This document shows positions 9,133 through 18,587 of a stretch of DNA of 50,470 nucleotides, piece by piece. Numbering within the stretch: position 1 is the first letter of the stretch; every line of letters starts with the position of its first letter. Made by a program: the position numbers and the translations under genes. A model generated the notes under the pieces. It worked only from the letters and a program-made list of their open reading frames with translations. It had not been told where the DNA came from and did not search any database. The stretch is from an uncultured Coriobacteriaceae bacterium (GTDB taxonomy: Bacteria; Actinomycetota; Coriobacteriia; Coriobacteriales; Atopobiaceae), in the NCBI GenBank assembly GCA_902803315.1, contig CADCPM010000097.1, forward strand, positions 1 to 50,470, read 5' to 3'.

Positions 9133-10242
9133 CTACTGAACCTCGTAAATCGCGTAGAGTTCCTGTACCGTTCCCGCCAGTTCCTCGGCAGACCCCATGT
9201 CACCTATGGTCAAGACAGTCTTGCCGCTACCGTCCGCCGCCGTGTTCCAGCCCACGAACCTGTACGACGTAACGGAGCCGTCGGGATTGGTGCGCGACTT
9301 TGGCGCCACCACGTCGTCCGCGCCCGCGTTGAGCGGTGTCGACAGACCTTCCTCGCGCGCGACCTTTTTTGGCAGGTCCTGAGTCCTCAGCACCTCTACG
9401 CGCTGGTCTCCCACCGGCACGCAGTTGGCATTCGAGCCGTTGTTGCTGTTGAAGTGCACCGTTACGGAGGCGTCCTTGGCATCGGCCTGCGCGCGCGTTC
9501 CCGCCCGCACCGTCCAATGCACGGTTCCCACCTGCGTGTCCGTCGCGGCGTCTATGGCGCCAAAGCCGCCAACCTTTCCCGACAGGTCATTGAGCGCCAG
9601 CGCCCCGTGCTTCTGCGCGATGTTCCAATCGCCCTTGTTCACGGGATTCTGTGCTTGGTCATGGGCCAGGCTCGCATAGTTGCCCAGCTCGTCCCTCTCA
9701 CCTTCGAGCTTGAAGTCGCCGGAAGCGCCCTCCGTCGCCGCACCTGGCACAAACGTCGAGCCCGTCTCGTTCGACTGTCCCTGCACGGGTCGCACGAAGA
9801 AGCACATCTGATCGTTGGCAAGCGTGCCGCCGCTCTTTACGATGCTCGCGTTCTCCGCGTTTTGCACGGCAATCTTGGACACGTGCACGGCGCCCAAGTT
9901 CGTGTGGTTCACAAACTTGACCACGTTGTTGGACGGTCCCACCAAATTGCCCTGCGAGTCCGCCACGTAGTGGATCGCCACGGGGATCGAGACCTTCACG
10001 TTTTCGGTCACAGACCCCTCGCTTGTGGTGAGGTCATTCGCCGAGCCGATGACGTAGAGCTTGGTGTCGCCCGCGGACTCACCGCGCACCTGGTCCTCGT
10101 AGGACGGGTTTGCCGACTCACCCGCAACTGGCGTGTCCGCAGACCCCGGTTCCGCAAGCGCCGAACCAAGGGGCGCAATCGCAAGCGCCACCCCCAATCC
10201 CGCGCTTATTGCCGCACGTGCCAGCCCTTTTTGTATGCCCAT
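9133..10242 (-). CDS. secreted surface protein with InlB-type C-terminus
   Basis: This 369-aa exported protein has a clear signal peptide cleaved after ALA (about residue 30). The middle segment KVSIPVAIHYVADSQGNLVG, followed by VNHTNLGAVHVSKIAVQNA, closely matches the C-terminus of the downstream protease. A GTVHWTVRAG strand and an InlB-like end (YRFVGWNTAADGSGK ... LYAIYEVQ) follow. The start is supported by GAGAGGAGCTTAC before the ATG. It sits in the middle of a three-gene operon. It lacks an LPXTG-type sorting signal, so attachment may depend on a partner. Function unknown. Confidence 0.85.
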   Translation of the reverse strand: MGIQKGLARAAISAGLGVALAIAPLGSALAEPGSADTPVAGESANPSYEDQVRGESAGDTKLYVIGSANDLTTSEGSVTENVKVSIPVAIHYVADSQGNLVGPSNNVVKFVNHTNLGAVHVSKIAVQNAENASIVKSGGTLANDQMCFFVRPVQGQSNETGSTFVPGAATEGASGDFKLEGERDELGNYASLAHDQAQNPVNKGDWNIAQKHGALALNDLSGKVGGFGAIDAATDTQVGTVHWTVRAGTRAQADAKDASVTVHFNSNNGSNANCVPVGDQRVEVLRTQDLPKKVAREEGLSTPLNAGADDVVAPKSRTNPDGSVTSYRFVGWNTAADGSGKTVLTIGDMGSAEELAGTVQELYAIYEVQ

Positions 10243-10258
10243 GTAAGCTCCTCTCTTT

Positions 10259-10873
10259 CTATGACTGCGTATAGGTCACATTCGACGGGAGCACGTCTAT
10301 GGTCACCTCGGCCGCGGCGCTGGCGCCAAAGCGATCGTGGCCGAGCAGGTGCCCCTCGTCGGATATGAACGATGGCCGTTGTTCGTAGCCCTGGAATTCC
10401 ACCGTCACGTCGTGCCGACCCACGGGAAGCGCGTGCGTGAGGTCTACGTACTGCATGTATTCGCCCGGCGACAGCGCCCCGCTTTGGAACAGCACGTCGG
10501 AGGGGTTGTCCGTAAGAAACATGCGCACCTTTTGATCGCAGTGGTTGTTCGCCACGTTTTCCAGGCGCGCCTCCACCTGGGTTTGGCCCTCTTCCATTTG
10601 CATAGCCCCGGCGACGCTTATCTCCATGGCATACCAGTCCACCTGGGAGTCCAAATCGCGCTGGATCTCCTCCTCGGACTTGCCCTCGTAGTAGCCCTTG
10701 CGCGCACGCGGGTCCTTCCATGTGCCCAGCACGATTGTCACGACTGCCATGGCCAGCAGGAGAGCCAGCATGACCGCGAGGACCCTGCGTCTGCGAGGGC
10801 GAGTCTCTTGCGTATTCGTGTCTTGGTGTTCGGCGGATTGAGTTGCGAGCGATCCGCGTGAGTGTGCTGCCAT
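10259..10873 (-). CDS. membrane-anchored Ig-like protein, first gene of the surface operon
   Basis: This protein has a basic cytoplasmic N-terminus, one membrane helix (RVLAVMLALLLAMAVVTIVL) and an extracellular beta-rich domain. The domain carries VEARLENVANNHCDQKVRM and FQSGALSPGEYMQY, a pattern seen in small anchored proteins encoded next to surface adhesins in Gram-positives. The ATG at 10873 (204 aa) has GGAGGGGTCGT just upstream and is preferred over an ATG 30 codons earlier that has no ribosome site. It precedes the secreted protein by 16 nt. It may help display or retain the two downstream products; this is inferred from context. Confidence 0.8.
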   Translation of the reverse strand: MAAHSRGSLATQSAEHQDTNTQETRPRRRRVLAVMLALLLAMAVVTIVLGTWKDPRARKGYYEGKSEEEIQRDLDSQVDWYAMEISVAGAMQMEEGQTQVEARLENVANNHCDQKVRMFLTDNPSDVLFQSGALSPGEYMQYVDLTHALPVGRHDVTVEFQGYEQRPSFISDEGHLLGHDRFGASAAAEVTIDVLPSNVTYTQS

Positions 10874-11256
10874 ACGACCCCTCCGTAGCGATTTCCGTTT
10901 TGCGAGACTCGTTGCGGGCCTCGCCGCGAGGCCCGTCGCAGGTCCCGCTGGTTTCGTATGCATTAGGGTAGGAGCTGCGACAGGGCTTATCGGTATTTTT
11001 TCGAGGCCACTTCGCAGCCAGCTCGCGCATAACTTGCGCGTTTTTCTCGAAAGTAGACAAAATCCCAGTTAAGAGGGGTAGCGATTACGTGCACAGCAGT
11101 GCGCCCAAAATGCATTCGGCGCAAAACTGGGGTCTATTTGCAACGTTTTGGGAAAAGTATGCACACCGATGCAAAAACTGCAAATTTTGGTCCGCGCGTT
11201 TTCATGCGTGCGGCGCTGGCGCAGAGAAGTGCGCGCGTCGGGAGGCGTGGGGGCAG
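10874..11256. other. intergenic stretch upstream of the surface operon
   Basis: No gene was recognised. This part presumably holds the promoter of the minus-strand surface operon, but no convincing -35/-10 pair was seen. Long open frames running through here continue out of frame into the SDR gene and have no family resemblance. Confidence 0.5.
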
Positions 11257-11530
11257 TGCACACTTTCCTGAGGGCCGCGGGAGGCCGTGCGCACTTTCCC
11301 GCCCAAGAGCTTCCCCACCGTGCGCACTTTCCCAGGAGGCCGTGGGGGGCCGTGTACACTTTCCCGCCCAAAAACGTCCCTACCGTGCGCACAAACGACC
11401 GATTTGTGCGCACGGTGGGGAGACTTGTGAACCAGTTTGTGTACACGGCCCCTCGGCCACGCGGTGACTTCACAGATAAGTGCGCACGGCAGAGAAAACC
11501 GCGTGCAGAAAAGTGTACACGGCCCCCTGG
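11257..11530. repeat. palindromic GTGCGCAC array, copy 2 (large)
   Basis: The array is centred on a 14-bp-arm hairpin (ACCGTGCGCACAAA 11382-11395, complement 11403-11416). On the left, units of the type GTGCGCACTTTCCC start near 11257, 11290, 11322 and 11353, a period of about 31-33 bp. On the right, the inverted unit (AAGTGCGCACGG, AAAGTGTACACGGCCCC) follows. The whole region is therefore roughly mirror-symmetric. It belongs to the family at 4684-4845 and lies immediately 3' of the SDR gene. Confidence 0.75.
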
Positions 11531-11592
11531 CCGCGCGGCGCGGCGCCAAGGAATGCCTACGACCCCTCGCCGCAAACGCCAGCCAAAGAGCG

Positions 11593-12735
11593 TTAGCGCA
11601 GGTCCCGCAGAATGCGCAGCGTGCGGTCCATCCCCTCGTCTATGCCATAGTGCGCCCGCCAGCCCGTGGCCTGCACCCTCGCGGGGTCCAGCATGGCACG
11701 CGTGGCCGTGGAGTAGCCCGCCCGCTCCACCTCGTCGGGCAGCTCGAACACCACGTTGGTGCCCGCGCTCCGGGCGATCGAGGCCGCAAGGTCGCGCAGC
11801 GACACGTCGCAGCGCGCGTCCGCAAGGTTGTACGCCGCGCCCGCCTGCCCGCGCGCGAGCACGTGCAGCATCCCTGCCACGGTGTCCGCCACGTAGAGGT
11901 ACGAGTAGGTCTGCGTCCCCTCGCTCTTGAGCACCACGTCCTCGCGCGCGGCCCCCTTGGCAACGAACTGCGACACGGCCTTGGTGTCCGACGGCAACAC
12001 CGTAGGGCCAAACGTCCGCGGCAGGCGCGGGACGTACACCTGCATGCCCCGCTCCGCGGCGTAGGCCTGGCACAGCGCCTCACCGCAGCGCTTGGACTCG
12101 GGGTAGCCAGCGCGCAGGGTGTTGCAGTCGATGTAGCCGCAGTACGACTCGTCGAAGCGCTCCACGTCGCCGCGGTTCTCTCCATACACCTCCACCGAGG
12201 AGGCGAACACGAACCGCGCGGGCGACTCGGGCCGCGAGCACGCGTACTCCAGCAGGTTCATGAGGCCCACCACGTTGGAGGCCACCGTGCCCACGGGCTG
12301 CGTCGCGTAAGCGCGCGGGTGCGTCGTGCTCGCCAGGTGGAACACCACGTCGGCAGGCCGCGTCGGCGCGGACCCCGGCACGCTCACGTCCACCTCCTCG
12401 AACGAGAAGCCCTCCCGCCCGAAGTACGGCAGGCGCGTCTGCGCGCGACCCGCGTTGCGACCCAGCGCCAACACGCGGACGTCCGTGCCGTCGAGCTCGC
12501 GCCTGCGCATGAGCGCGTCCACCAGGAACGTGCCCACCAGGCCCGTGGCGCCCGAAATGGCCACGGTCGCGCCGTCCAGGGCGTCCCATCCCAGGTCCGC
12601 CGCACGCACGAGGTCGAGGTCCTGCAGGTACAGCGGGTGCGCGAGCCTTCCCGTCGCGCCCACGCCCGGCGTCGCGCCCGCGCCCGCCGCCACGCCGGCC
12701 CCCGCCGTAGCGCCCGCGCCTACTTCTTCAGCCAT
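11593..12735 (-). CDS. NAD-dependent epimerase/dehydratase (extended SDR)
   Basis: This 380-aa nucleotide-sugar modifying enzyme carries the Rossmann motif ISGATGLVGTF (about residues 60-70) and the catalytic YPESK (Tyr-x-x-x-Lys). Other extended-SDR hallmarks are VFHLAS, SSVEVYGE and the distal YLYVADTVAGMLHVL. The first 30 residues are an odd Gly/Ala-rich stretch (GAGATAGAGVAAGAGATPG) with no counterpart in the family. The gene overlaps the upstream cytidylyltransferase by 16 nt, so the two are translationally coupled. Together they probably make a CDP-activated sugar or alditol for a surface polymer. The exact product is not determinable here. Confidence 0.9.
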   Translation of the reverse strand: MAEEVGAGATAGAGVAAGAGATPGVGATGRLAHPLYLQDLDLVRAADLGWDALDGATVAISGATGLVGTFLVDALMRRRELDGTDVRVLALGRNAGRAQTRLPYFGREGFSFEEVDVSVPGSAPTRPADVVFHLASTTHPRAYATQPVGTVASNVVGLMNLLEYACSRPESPARFVFASSVEVYGENRGDVERFDESYCGYIDCNTLRAGYPESKRCGEALCQAYAAERGMQVYVPRLPRTFGPTVLPSDTKAVSQFVAKGAAREDVVLKSEGTQTYSYLYVADTVAGMLHVLARGQAGAAYNLADARCDVSLRDLAASIARSAGTNVVFELPDEVERAGYSTATRAMLDPARVQATGWRAHYGIDEGMDRTLRILRDLR

Positions 12736-13451
12736 GTGTCCTCCTCAAGGTCCAGCCACGCCTTGAACATCTCCAGGTCGTCGGTCGTCGTCAGCTTTAT
12801 GTTGCGGTCCGAGCCCGCCGCGAAGTTGAGGCGGTGGCCCAGCGCCACCATCATGGTGTTGGTGTAGTGGCTGCCGCCCACCCCGACGCCGGTGGCGAAG
12901 GCCTCGCGGTACGCGTCCGCGAGCTCGCCCAGCCGGTACGCCTGCGGCGTCGAGACGCGCCTGAGCGTCTCGCGCGGGATGAACTCGGTCGTGGTCGCGG
13001 GGTCGGCCTCGTCCACGACGAAGATCTGCTCGTTGTAGGGCAGGCTCGTGACTGCGTTGCCCCTCTCGGCAGCCACGCGCACCACGTCGGAGAGGACGCC
13101 GGCGTCCACCAGCGGGCGGATGCCGTCGTGGATCACCACCAGGTCGCCCGCGTCGGCCCCCGACGCCTCCACGGCGAGGACGCCGTTGCGGATCGACTCC
13201 TGGCCGCTCGCGCCGCCGGCCACGATCTCGCGCAGCTTGTCGATGCCGAACTGCGAGGCGTAGGCGCGCGCCACCTCCTGCCAGCCGTCCAGGCACACGA
13301 GGGTAATGTCGTCGATGTCGGGGTGACGCTGGAAGCCCTCCAGGGTGTAGACGAGCACCGGCTTGTCGTGGACGTTTATGAACTGCTTGGGGATGTCCTG
13401 TCCCATGCGCGTGCCCGATCCCGCGGCGATAATGACTGCGTGTACCCTCAT
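12720..13451 (-). CDS. IspD/TarI-family cytidylyltransferase
   Basis: This 243-aa protein transfers CMP from CTP to a polyol or sugar phosphate. It shows the nucleotide-binding loop IIAAGSGTRMGQDIPKQF, the IHDGIRPLVD segment and the terminal NIKLTTTDDLEMFK. The ATG at 13451 follows AAGGAGAGGCGCGC; an upstream GTG would add residues with no family match. Family members include IspD (isoprenoid synthesis) and TarI/Bcs1-type enzymes making CDP-ribitol. The tight overlap with an SDR gene favours a surface-polymer role over the MEP pathway, but IspD cannot be excluded. Confidence 0.88.
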   Translation of the reverse strand: MRVHAVIIAAGSGTRMGQDIPKQFINVHDKPVLVYTLEGFQRHPDIDDITLVCLDGWQEVARAYASQFGIDKLREIVAGGASGQESIRNGVLAVEASGADAGDLVVIHDGIRPLVDAGVLSDVVRVAAERGNAVTSLPYNEQIFVVDEADPATTTEFIPRETLRRVSTPQAYRLGELADAYREAFATGVGVGGSHYTNTMMVALGHRLNFAAGSDRNIKLTTTDDLEMFKAWLDLEEDTWLKK

Positions 13452-13621
13452 GCGCGCCTCTCCTTCGTACGGTTGCTTTGCAGCTAGCAGCGATGATACC
13501 ACGGGCAAGCGCGTCGGCAACAAACTAAGGACAGTCCCCAAACTAAGGGACAGGCCCCAGGTCGCGTCTTGCGGCCCGGAGCCTTTCCCGTTGAGCTTGT
13601 TTCTATTGGGTTTGTCTTGGC

Positions 13622-14140
13622 TTAGTTAAGTACGGCTACCCCAATGTTTAGGTACGCCGCAAACGTCGTCCACGCGAGGTAGGGCACCATAAGGCCGCAA
13701 GCCGCGCGGTCGACCTTTTGCGACAACACAACAATCGCAATGATAAGCGCCCACATGGTCAGGAGCACCACAAGCGCAACCCAATAGAGTCCCGCGCCAA
13801 AGAACACCAGAGACCACAGGAAGTTGAGCACGAGCTGCGCACCATATGCCACCAGGGCAAACTTGCGTGCGCGAGCCGCATCGGCATTGGCGGGCACCGC
13901 GACGAAGAGCCGGTAGCTCGCCAGGCCCATAAGCACATAGAGCACCGTCCACGCTACGGGAAACAGCCAAGCCGGCGGAGACAAAGGCGGCTGCGCAAGG
14001 CGCCCAAACTGCGCCATAGCGTCTGCCGTAAGCAGCGCGGACGTGCCGCCTACCACGAGCGGCAGCCCAACCAGGCCCACGAAGCCTGCGATGCCGCCTC
14101 TTCCGTTACGAATACGCGCAAGAAAACCTGTATTGTTCAT
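13622..14140 (-). CDS. TspO/MBR family membrane protein
   Basis: This 172-aa protein has five predicted membrane helices. Diagnostic family segments are PPLSPPAWLFPVAWTVLYV, GAQLVLNFLWSLVFF and VPYLAWTTFAAYLN. TspO proteins bind porphyrins and related tryptophan-rich-pocket ligands and are linked to stress and tetrapyrrole handling. The start is supported by AAAGGAGTGAACT. It is a single gene, not obviously linked to its neighbours. Confidence 0.94.
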   Translation of the reverse strand: MNNTGFLARIRNGRGGIAGFVGLVGLPLVVGGTSALLTADAMAQFGRLAQPPLSPPAWLFPVAWTVLYVLMGLASYRLFVAVPANADAARARKFALVAYGAQLVLNFLWSLVFFGAGLYWVALVVLLTMWALIIAIVVLSQKVDRAACGLMVPYLAWTTFAAYLNIGVAVLN

Positions 14141-14472
14141 AGTTCACTCCTTTATCTAGACAACAGGTTCCGACGAGTATTCCCCTCCCCGCGGCGGGCC
14201 AAGCCATGCCGCCTCCGAACGCGCGATTCCTCCAGAGCTTGTTCGATTAGCACGGGTTACACCGATGGAAAAGCGCTAATAAAAGTGCTCGCACTGCTCC
14301 TTTGGCTCCGTCCGACGGCCATCACGGCGCATCCGGAGGCGCCGCTCAGCCCACCGCCTCGGAGTCTCCAAACGCATTTTGCACACGAGCGCAAGACAAC
14401 GAGCGCAAGACAAGCCACAGTTACGCTAGAATCGGCAGTGCATATTTTCGAACGCATTTCGAGAGGTTCGTA
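14141..14472. other. divergent intergenic region between tspO and the glycan locus
   Basis: No gene recognised in 332 bp. It must carry the promoters of tspO (minus) and of the membrane gene at 14473 (plus). An open frame extends upstream of 14473, but AGAGGTTCGTA before the ATG at 14473 marks the likely start. Confidence 0.5.
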
Positions 14473-15579
14473 ATGACGCGCTTTCGCAACATCCTCAAAC
14501 AGATAAATCCTTTGTGCGTCCTGCTGCTGGTGGGACTGACCTTCCTCATCTCGCTCCAGTTCACGGTAACTCCCTGGAGGGTAACCGAGCCCCTGCCAGA
14601 CTCATCGGTTTTCCGCTATGTTGCGCTCGAGATGGACCGTGGCGGCATGCCCTACCTCGACACCTTCGACCACAAGGGTCCGCTAATCTACTTCATCAAC
14701 TGGCTGGGGATGAGGCTATCGTTCTGGCAGGGCCTCTGGTTCCTCGAGTTCGCCTCGATGCTGGCCACCGTGTCGATCATGTACATAACGGCCAGAAGAT
14801 TCGCGTCGAGGGCCTGGTCGCTCGTCTGCGTAGTCGCAACCGCAACCCTACTGAAGCCATTCCTGCAAGGCGGCAACCTCGTTGAGGAGTGGGCCCTCCC
14901 CTTTACTGCCTTTGCGATGTGGTCCACCTGCTCCGTCGTCCTCGGAGACAGACCCAGCAAGGTGCGGTCGGTGGCCACGGGAGCGTGCTTTGGAGCGGTG
15001 CTGCTCATGAGGCCCAACATGGTTGCGGTATGGGCGGCGTACGTCGTCGCAGTAGTTTGGCAGGGAGTGTCGCAAAAAGACGCGAGGCTCGTCGCCCGCG
15101 AGGCGGGGCTGTTCATATGCGGCGCGCTCCTAACGGTGCTTCCCGTGTTCATCTGGCTAGGAGCCAGGGGGGCATTCGGCGCCTTTGTTGACGACTATCT
15201 GGTGTTCAACGTCACCTACTCAAAGGGCATCAAAGGCACGCTCGCCCAAATGCGCGACAGGGTCGACGTGCTAACAACGTTTGCCTCCATGCCAACAATC
15301 GCCGCGTCAATCGTCCTCGGGGTGATTGGGTGGCGGCAAAAAAAGCCGTGCGCCCGCATATGCGCGCTCGCCCTGGCGCTAAGCCTACTCAGCGCCAGCC
15401 TCTCGGGATACATGTTCCAACACTATGGAATGATGCTGCTCCCGTCCGTCTGTGCGGCGATTGCGTGCAGCCTCGCAAAGACCGAGGGCGAAGGCAAGGC
15501 ATCGCCCGGACGGTTGAGGACTGGTACCCCGTCGTCGAGGCGCATAACGGAGACGGGTCGTCGAGGCTCGTCGTGGTAA
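14473..15579 (+). pseudogene. truncated GT-C/PMT-like membrane protein fused to GT2 remnant
   Basis: The first about 340 codons encode a normal polytopic GT-C-type protein. The first loop holds PYLDTFDHKGPLIYFINW, a signature of lipid-linked sugar transferases of the PMT/GT39 type, and about nine membrane helices follow. After LAKTEGEGK (about 15495) the frame runs into the GT2 sequence read out of frame and stops at 15579. The last 25 or so residues are thus nonsense, and the usual C-terminal part of the family is missing. A deletion that removed this 3' end and the 5' end of the next gene explains both. It was probably a glycan-assembly transferase. Confidence 0.8.
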
Positions 15580-16163
15580 ACGACGGAAGCAAGGACAACA
15601 CCTACGAGCGCCTCCTGGAACTGGCGAAGGATCGCCCGCTCCTGCAGCCGCTCAACAAGCCCAACGGCGGCCACGGACCGACGCTCATCTATGGCTATAG
15701 GTACGCCATCGACTCTGGCGCCGACTGGGTATTCCAAACCGACTCGGACGGCCAGACGGACCCCGCGGAGTTCGATGCCATGTGGGACGCACGGGACTCC
15801 TACGACGCGCAGTTCGGCAACCGCACGGAGCGAGGCGACGGCAAGGACCGTGCCTTCGTCGAACGCACGCTCTGCAGGATCCTGAAGCACTACTTCGGTG
15901 TGAGCATGCCCGACGCAAACGCACCCTTCCGCCTCATGTCGACGCAATTCCTCGCCGACTACCTTCCGAAGCTGCCCGAGGACTACAACCTGCCCAACGC
16001 GATGCTCGCGACTTACGGAGTCTACTACGGGCGCAAAGTGCGCTTTGTGCCCGTAACGTTCAAGCCCCGCCAAGCAGGCAAGAACACGATCAACGTAAAG
16101 CGAATCGTCGGCATCGGCTGGAAGGCGCTCGCCGACTTCCGCAGGCTGGCCAAGGAGATGTAG
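15498..16163 (+). pseudogene. GT2 glycosyltransferase lacking its N-terminus
   Basis: The open frame from GIARTVEDWYPVV onward is a family 2 glycosyltransferase: RLVVVNDGSKDNTY (first aspartate motif), DWVFQTDSDGQTDP (DxD region) and an acceptor region RTLCRILKHYFGV. The usual opening strand (IxVIIPAYNEE, about 25 residues) is missing. In-frame sequence upstream comes from the neighbouring membrane gene and is unrelated. There is no well-placed start codon. With the preceding entry this is a deletion scar. Confidence 0.8.
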
Positions 16164-16241
16164 CGCCGCGGCGCCATCCGCTGCGACCGCCAGCCGTCTC
16201 CCGCGACCGCCAGACGCCAGCCGCAGCCACGACGCCGCCGA

Positions 16242-18338
16242 TCATGCCCCTTCGTAACTCAGCCGCACAATCGCATAGCCGTCCTGCTCAAAGACCTTCT
16301 CACACGCAATTCCCTTGGCACCCAACGTCGCCGCGTAATCGTGAGTGGTCAGCAAGTAGCGCACGTCCAGGTCGCGAATCGTCTCCACAGAAAGATGGAC
16401 CTGAGCCGCATCGGCGCCGAGCAGTTCCACGCTGCTCTTGTCCTCAACAATATCGACAAAGGGATTCATATAGCGATTGGTCTCTGTTGCGTATGCGCCT
16501 TCGGGGTCGACGATGCGCCACTTCTCGTCATCCGGATAAAAGTTCGTTGCGCTGAGCACCTTCGCGCCGTTTGCCATGGCATAGTTGGAAATATGGAACG
16601 CATCGGTAAGCCAACGGCTGTTCGGCTCCCTTGCGCTTATCTGCGCAATCTCGCTGCTAAGGGGGTGATTGGTAATGGCCAAGATGCCACGCTCGATCGG
16701 GTTGACGGTCGCGCCAACAAAGAGCATCCCAATGCCCACAAGCACGATCGCGAGGTTTCGCCTACCGTGCACAAACAGCGCAAGCACGCCACCCAGTGCA
16801 CAAATCGCGCATGGCAGGATTGCGTACCCAACGGTAATGCCGCGCAGCTCAAACTGCGAGAAATATTCGATCGTGCCACCGTTGATCAAAAGCAGCTGAA
16901 GCACAACGAACGCGCAAGGCCACACGACCTTTTCCCATCGGCTCAATATGTCGGGGTTCCGCACGAGCGCGGAGATGCCCCACACCGAAAACAGCGTTGC
17001 TACCCATCCGTATACGTTATGCATACGCGCGCAATACCTCAACAGCGTCACGTCGGCAACGATGCGCGGTACGCCAACGAGCATATAGACTATCTGGACC
17101 AGCAGGATGACCACGAACGTCAGGCATACGATCGAATCGCGGTTGGACCGCTTCCTCAAGTAAGCGAGCAGTCGAGGCACAAGCAGCAAGAAGAGCGGCG
17201 CGAAGTGCACGTATGTGGCTATCTCGGAGTTGTTGGCCTCTAGCGTGTCTTTGTACGGGGTAAACAGGGAAACGACATTGGTAAACAGGTCGCGCACTTT
17301 CCATGTTCCGCCCAGGCTCGCGCGGCCGGCGGGGTACTCGGTGTGCATCAACCGAAGTATATCGTCAACGGAGATGGCCACGAACCGAACGACGATCCCA
17401 CCCGATGCCACGAACATGGCAACGAGCGGAATGAGGTCGGCCTTACAAAACAAAATGCGATCGCGATCCCTTACCAAGCACGCCACGAGCAACGCTATTG
17501 TGATCATCGCGCACGGCACTTGGAACGACGGGAAGAACGACAGACAAAAGCCCGCTATGGTTACGGCACCCGCAACTGCCAGCAGCCACTTCTGCCAGAC
17601 CTTCGATGAGGTGAAGAACGCATACCCCATCCAAAACAGCATCATGGAATACATTATGAGTATGGGCATATGGGGCATAAACCACCATTGCACGGCGGGC
17701 GAGAAAGTAATCATGGCCGCACCAAGAAGGGCCTCCGGCCGATGCCCCTTCGTAAGTATGAGACACATCTCAAGCGCGCTCATAAACATAAGAACGAACT
17801 GCCCGCACCAATACCAGCTGAGCCCGACCTCGTTGCCAAAAAGCAGATAGCCCCAAGCGAGCGGCTTGCCGAGAACGGTTATGTCCCATGTCGGCGCAAA
17901 ATAGTCGAGCACCATGTTCTGGGGCAATATGCCCATGCGATCGCTGTAGAGCCCGTAGCCGTTATACGCCTGCGAGAAGAACGTGGGTGTTTGCACGCCA
18001 AACTCGTCCGAGCGAACCGACCGCGCCATGCCAAAGAGCGTGTGGGTCGCAGGCGTACTCTGGGTTGGAAAGAGCTCGTCGAACATTCCGATGCTCGAAC
18101 CATGCAGGCGCAGCAAGACGCTCACGGCAAAAACAGCCAGCGCAATGACCCATCGGTAGCGAAAGCATAAGTCCGCAACGCGCAGCGCTTGTCTTGGACG
18201 GAGTGCCACCAACGCGAGCATCACGCTACCGATCCCAGCGGCCAAGAGCACGAGCTTCGAATTGGCGAGCTGAAGATACACGAAAATTGCCGCCACCCAA
18301 AGGGCCACGAGCGCTATAACAGACTCACGGCGTGTCAT
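16242..18338 (-). CDS. large polytopic membrane protein, GT-C/YfhO-like
   Basis: This protein is 698 aa from the ATG at 18338, with roughly 13 membrane helices. A long extracytoplasmic loop after helix 2 contains DELFPTQSTPATHTLFG and RSDEFGVQTPTFFSQ, and the C-terminal extracytoplasmic domain ends in DYAATLGAKGIACEKVFE. This layout fits membrane-embedded sugar transferases or flippase-associated proteins of surface glycan pathways. The start is uncertain: ATG codons at 18338 and 18350 both lie near AAAGGATGG, and the frame stays open to 18515. It is convergent with the GT2 remnant and divergent from the next glycosyltransferase. Confidence 0.8.
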   Translation of the reverse strand: MTRRESVIALVALWVAAIFVYLQLANSKLVLLAAGIGSVMLALVALRPRQALRVADLCFRYRWVIALAVFAVSVLLRLHGSSIGMFDELFPTQSTPATHTLFGMARSVRSDEFGVQTPTFFSQAYNGYGLYSDRMGILPQNMVLDYFAPTWDITVLGKPLAWGYLLFGNEVGLSWYWCGQFVLMFMSALEMCLILTKGHRPEALLGAAMITFSPAVQWWFMPHMPILIMYSMMLFWMGYAFFTSSKVWQKWLLAVAGAVTIAGFCLSFFPSFQVPCAMITIALLVACLVRDRDRILFCKADLIPLVAMFVASGGIVVRFVAISVDDILRLMHTEYPAGRASLGGTWKVRDLFTNVVSLFTPYKDTLEANNSEIATYVHFAPLFLLLVPRLLAYLRKRSNRDSIVCLTFVVILLVQIVYMLVGVPRIVADVTLLRYCARMHNVYGWVATLFSVWGISALVRNPDILSRWEKVVWPCAFVVLQLLLINGGTIEYFSQFELRGITVGYAILPCAICALGGVLALFVHGRRNLAIVLVGIGMLFVGATVNPIERGILAITNHPLSSEIAQISAREPNSRWLTDAFHISNYAMANGAKVLSATNFYPDDEKWRIVDPEGAYATETNRYMNPFVDIVEDKSSVELLGADAAQVHLSVETIRDLDVRYLLTTHDYAATLGAKGIACEKVFEQDGYAIVRLSYEGA

Positions 18339-18587
18339 ATGGTCAACCATCCTTTGCTCTATACCCGCTGCGGCCATTGCTACGATAACCGTAGTCGACC
18401 CCTGCCTATGATAAAGCATGGCGACTATTGTAGAGCCAGACGACGGCACGCCGAACGCGCGCATCAAAACGCTTCCGCTGCCCCGTGGCCAGGGGACGCA
18501 TGCTTTCCCGCTCATTTCTTTCTGCGCATCCGTTAGGCTACAATTGTCCTTCGAAGGTCGAACGGCTCACCTAAAGGAGCGCCGCCC

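Noticed and set aside
8713..10368. 551-codon open frame on the plus strand, antisense to the surface operon
   Set aside because: Arg/His-rich shadow of high-GC genes whose minus-strand frames have signal peptides and domains; no ribosome site or family match.
11069..12073. 334-codon minus-strand frame spanning the GTGCGCAC array
   Set aside because: Its first part is the SDR gene read out of frame and its second part is translated repeat DNA.
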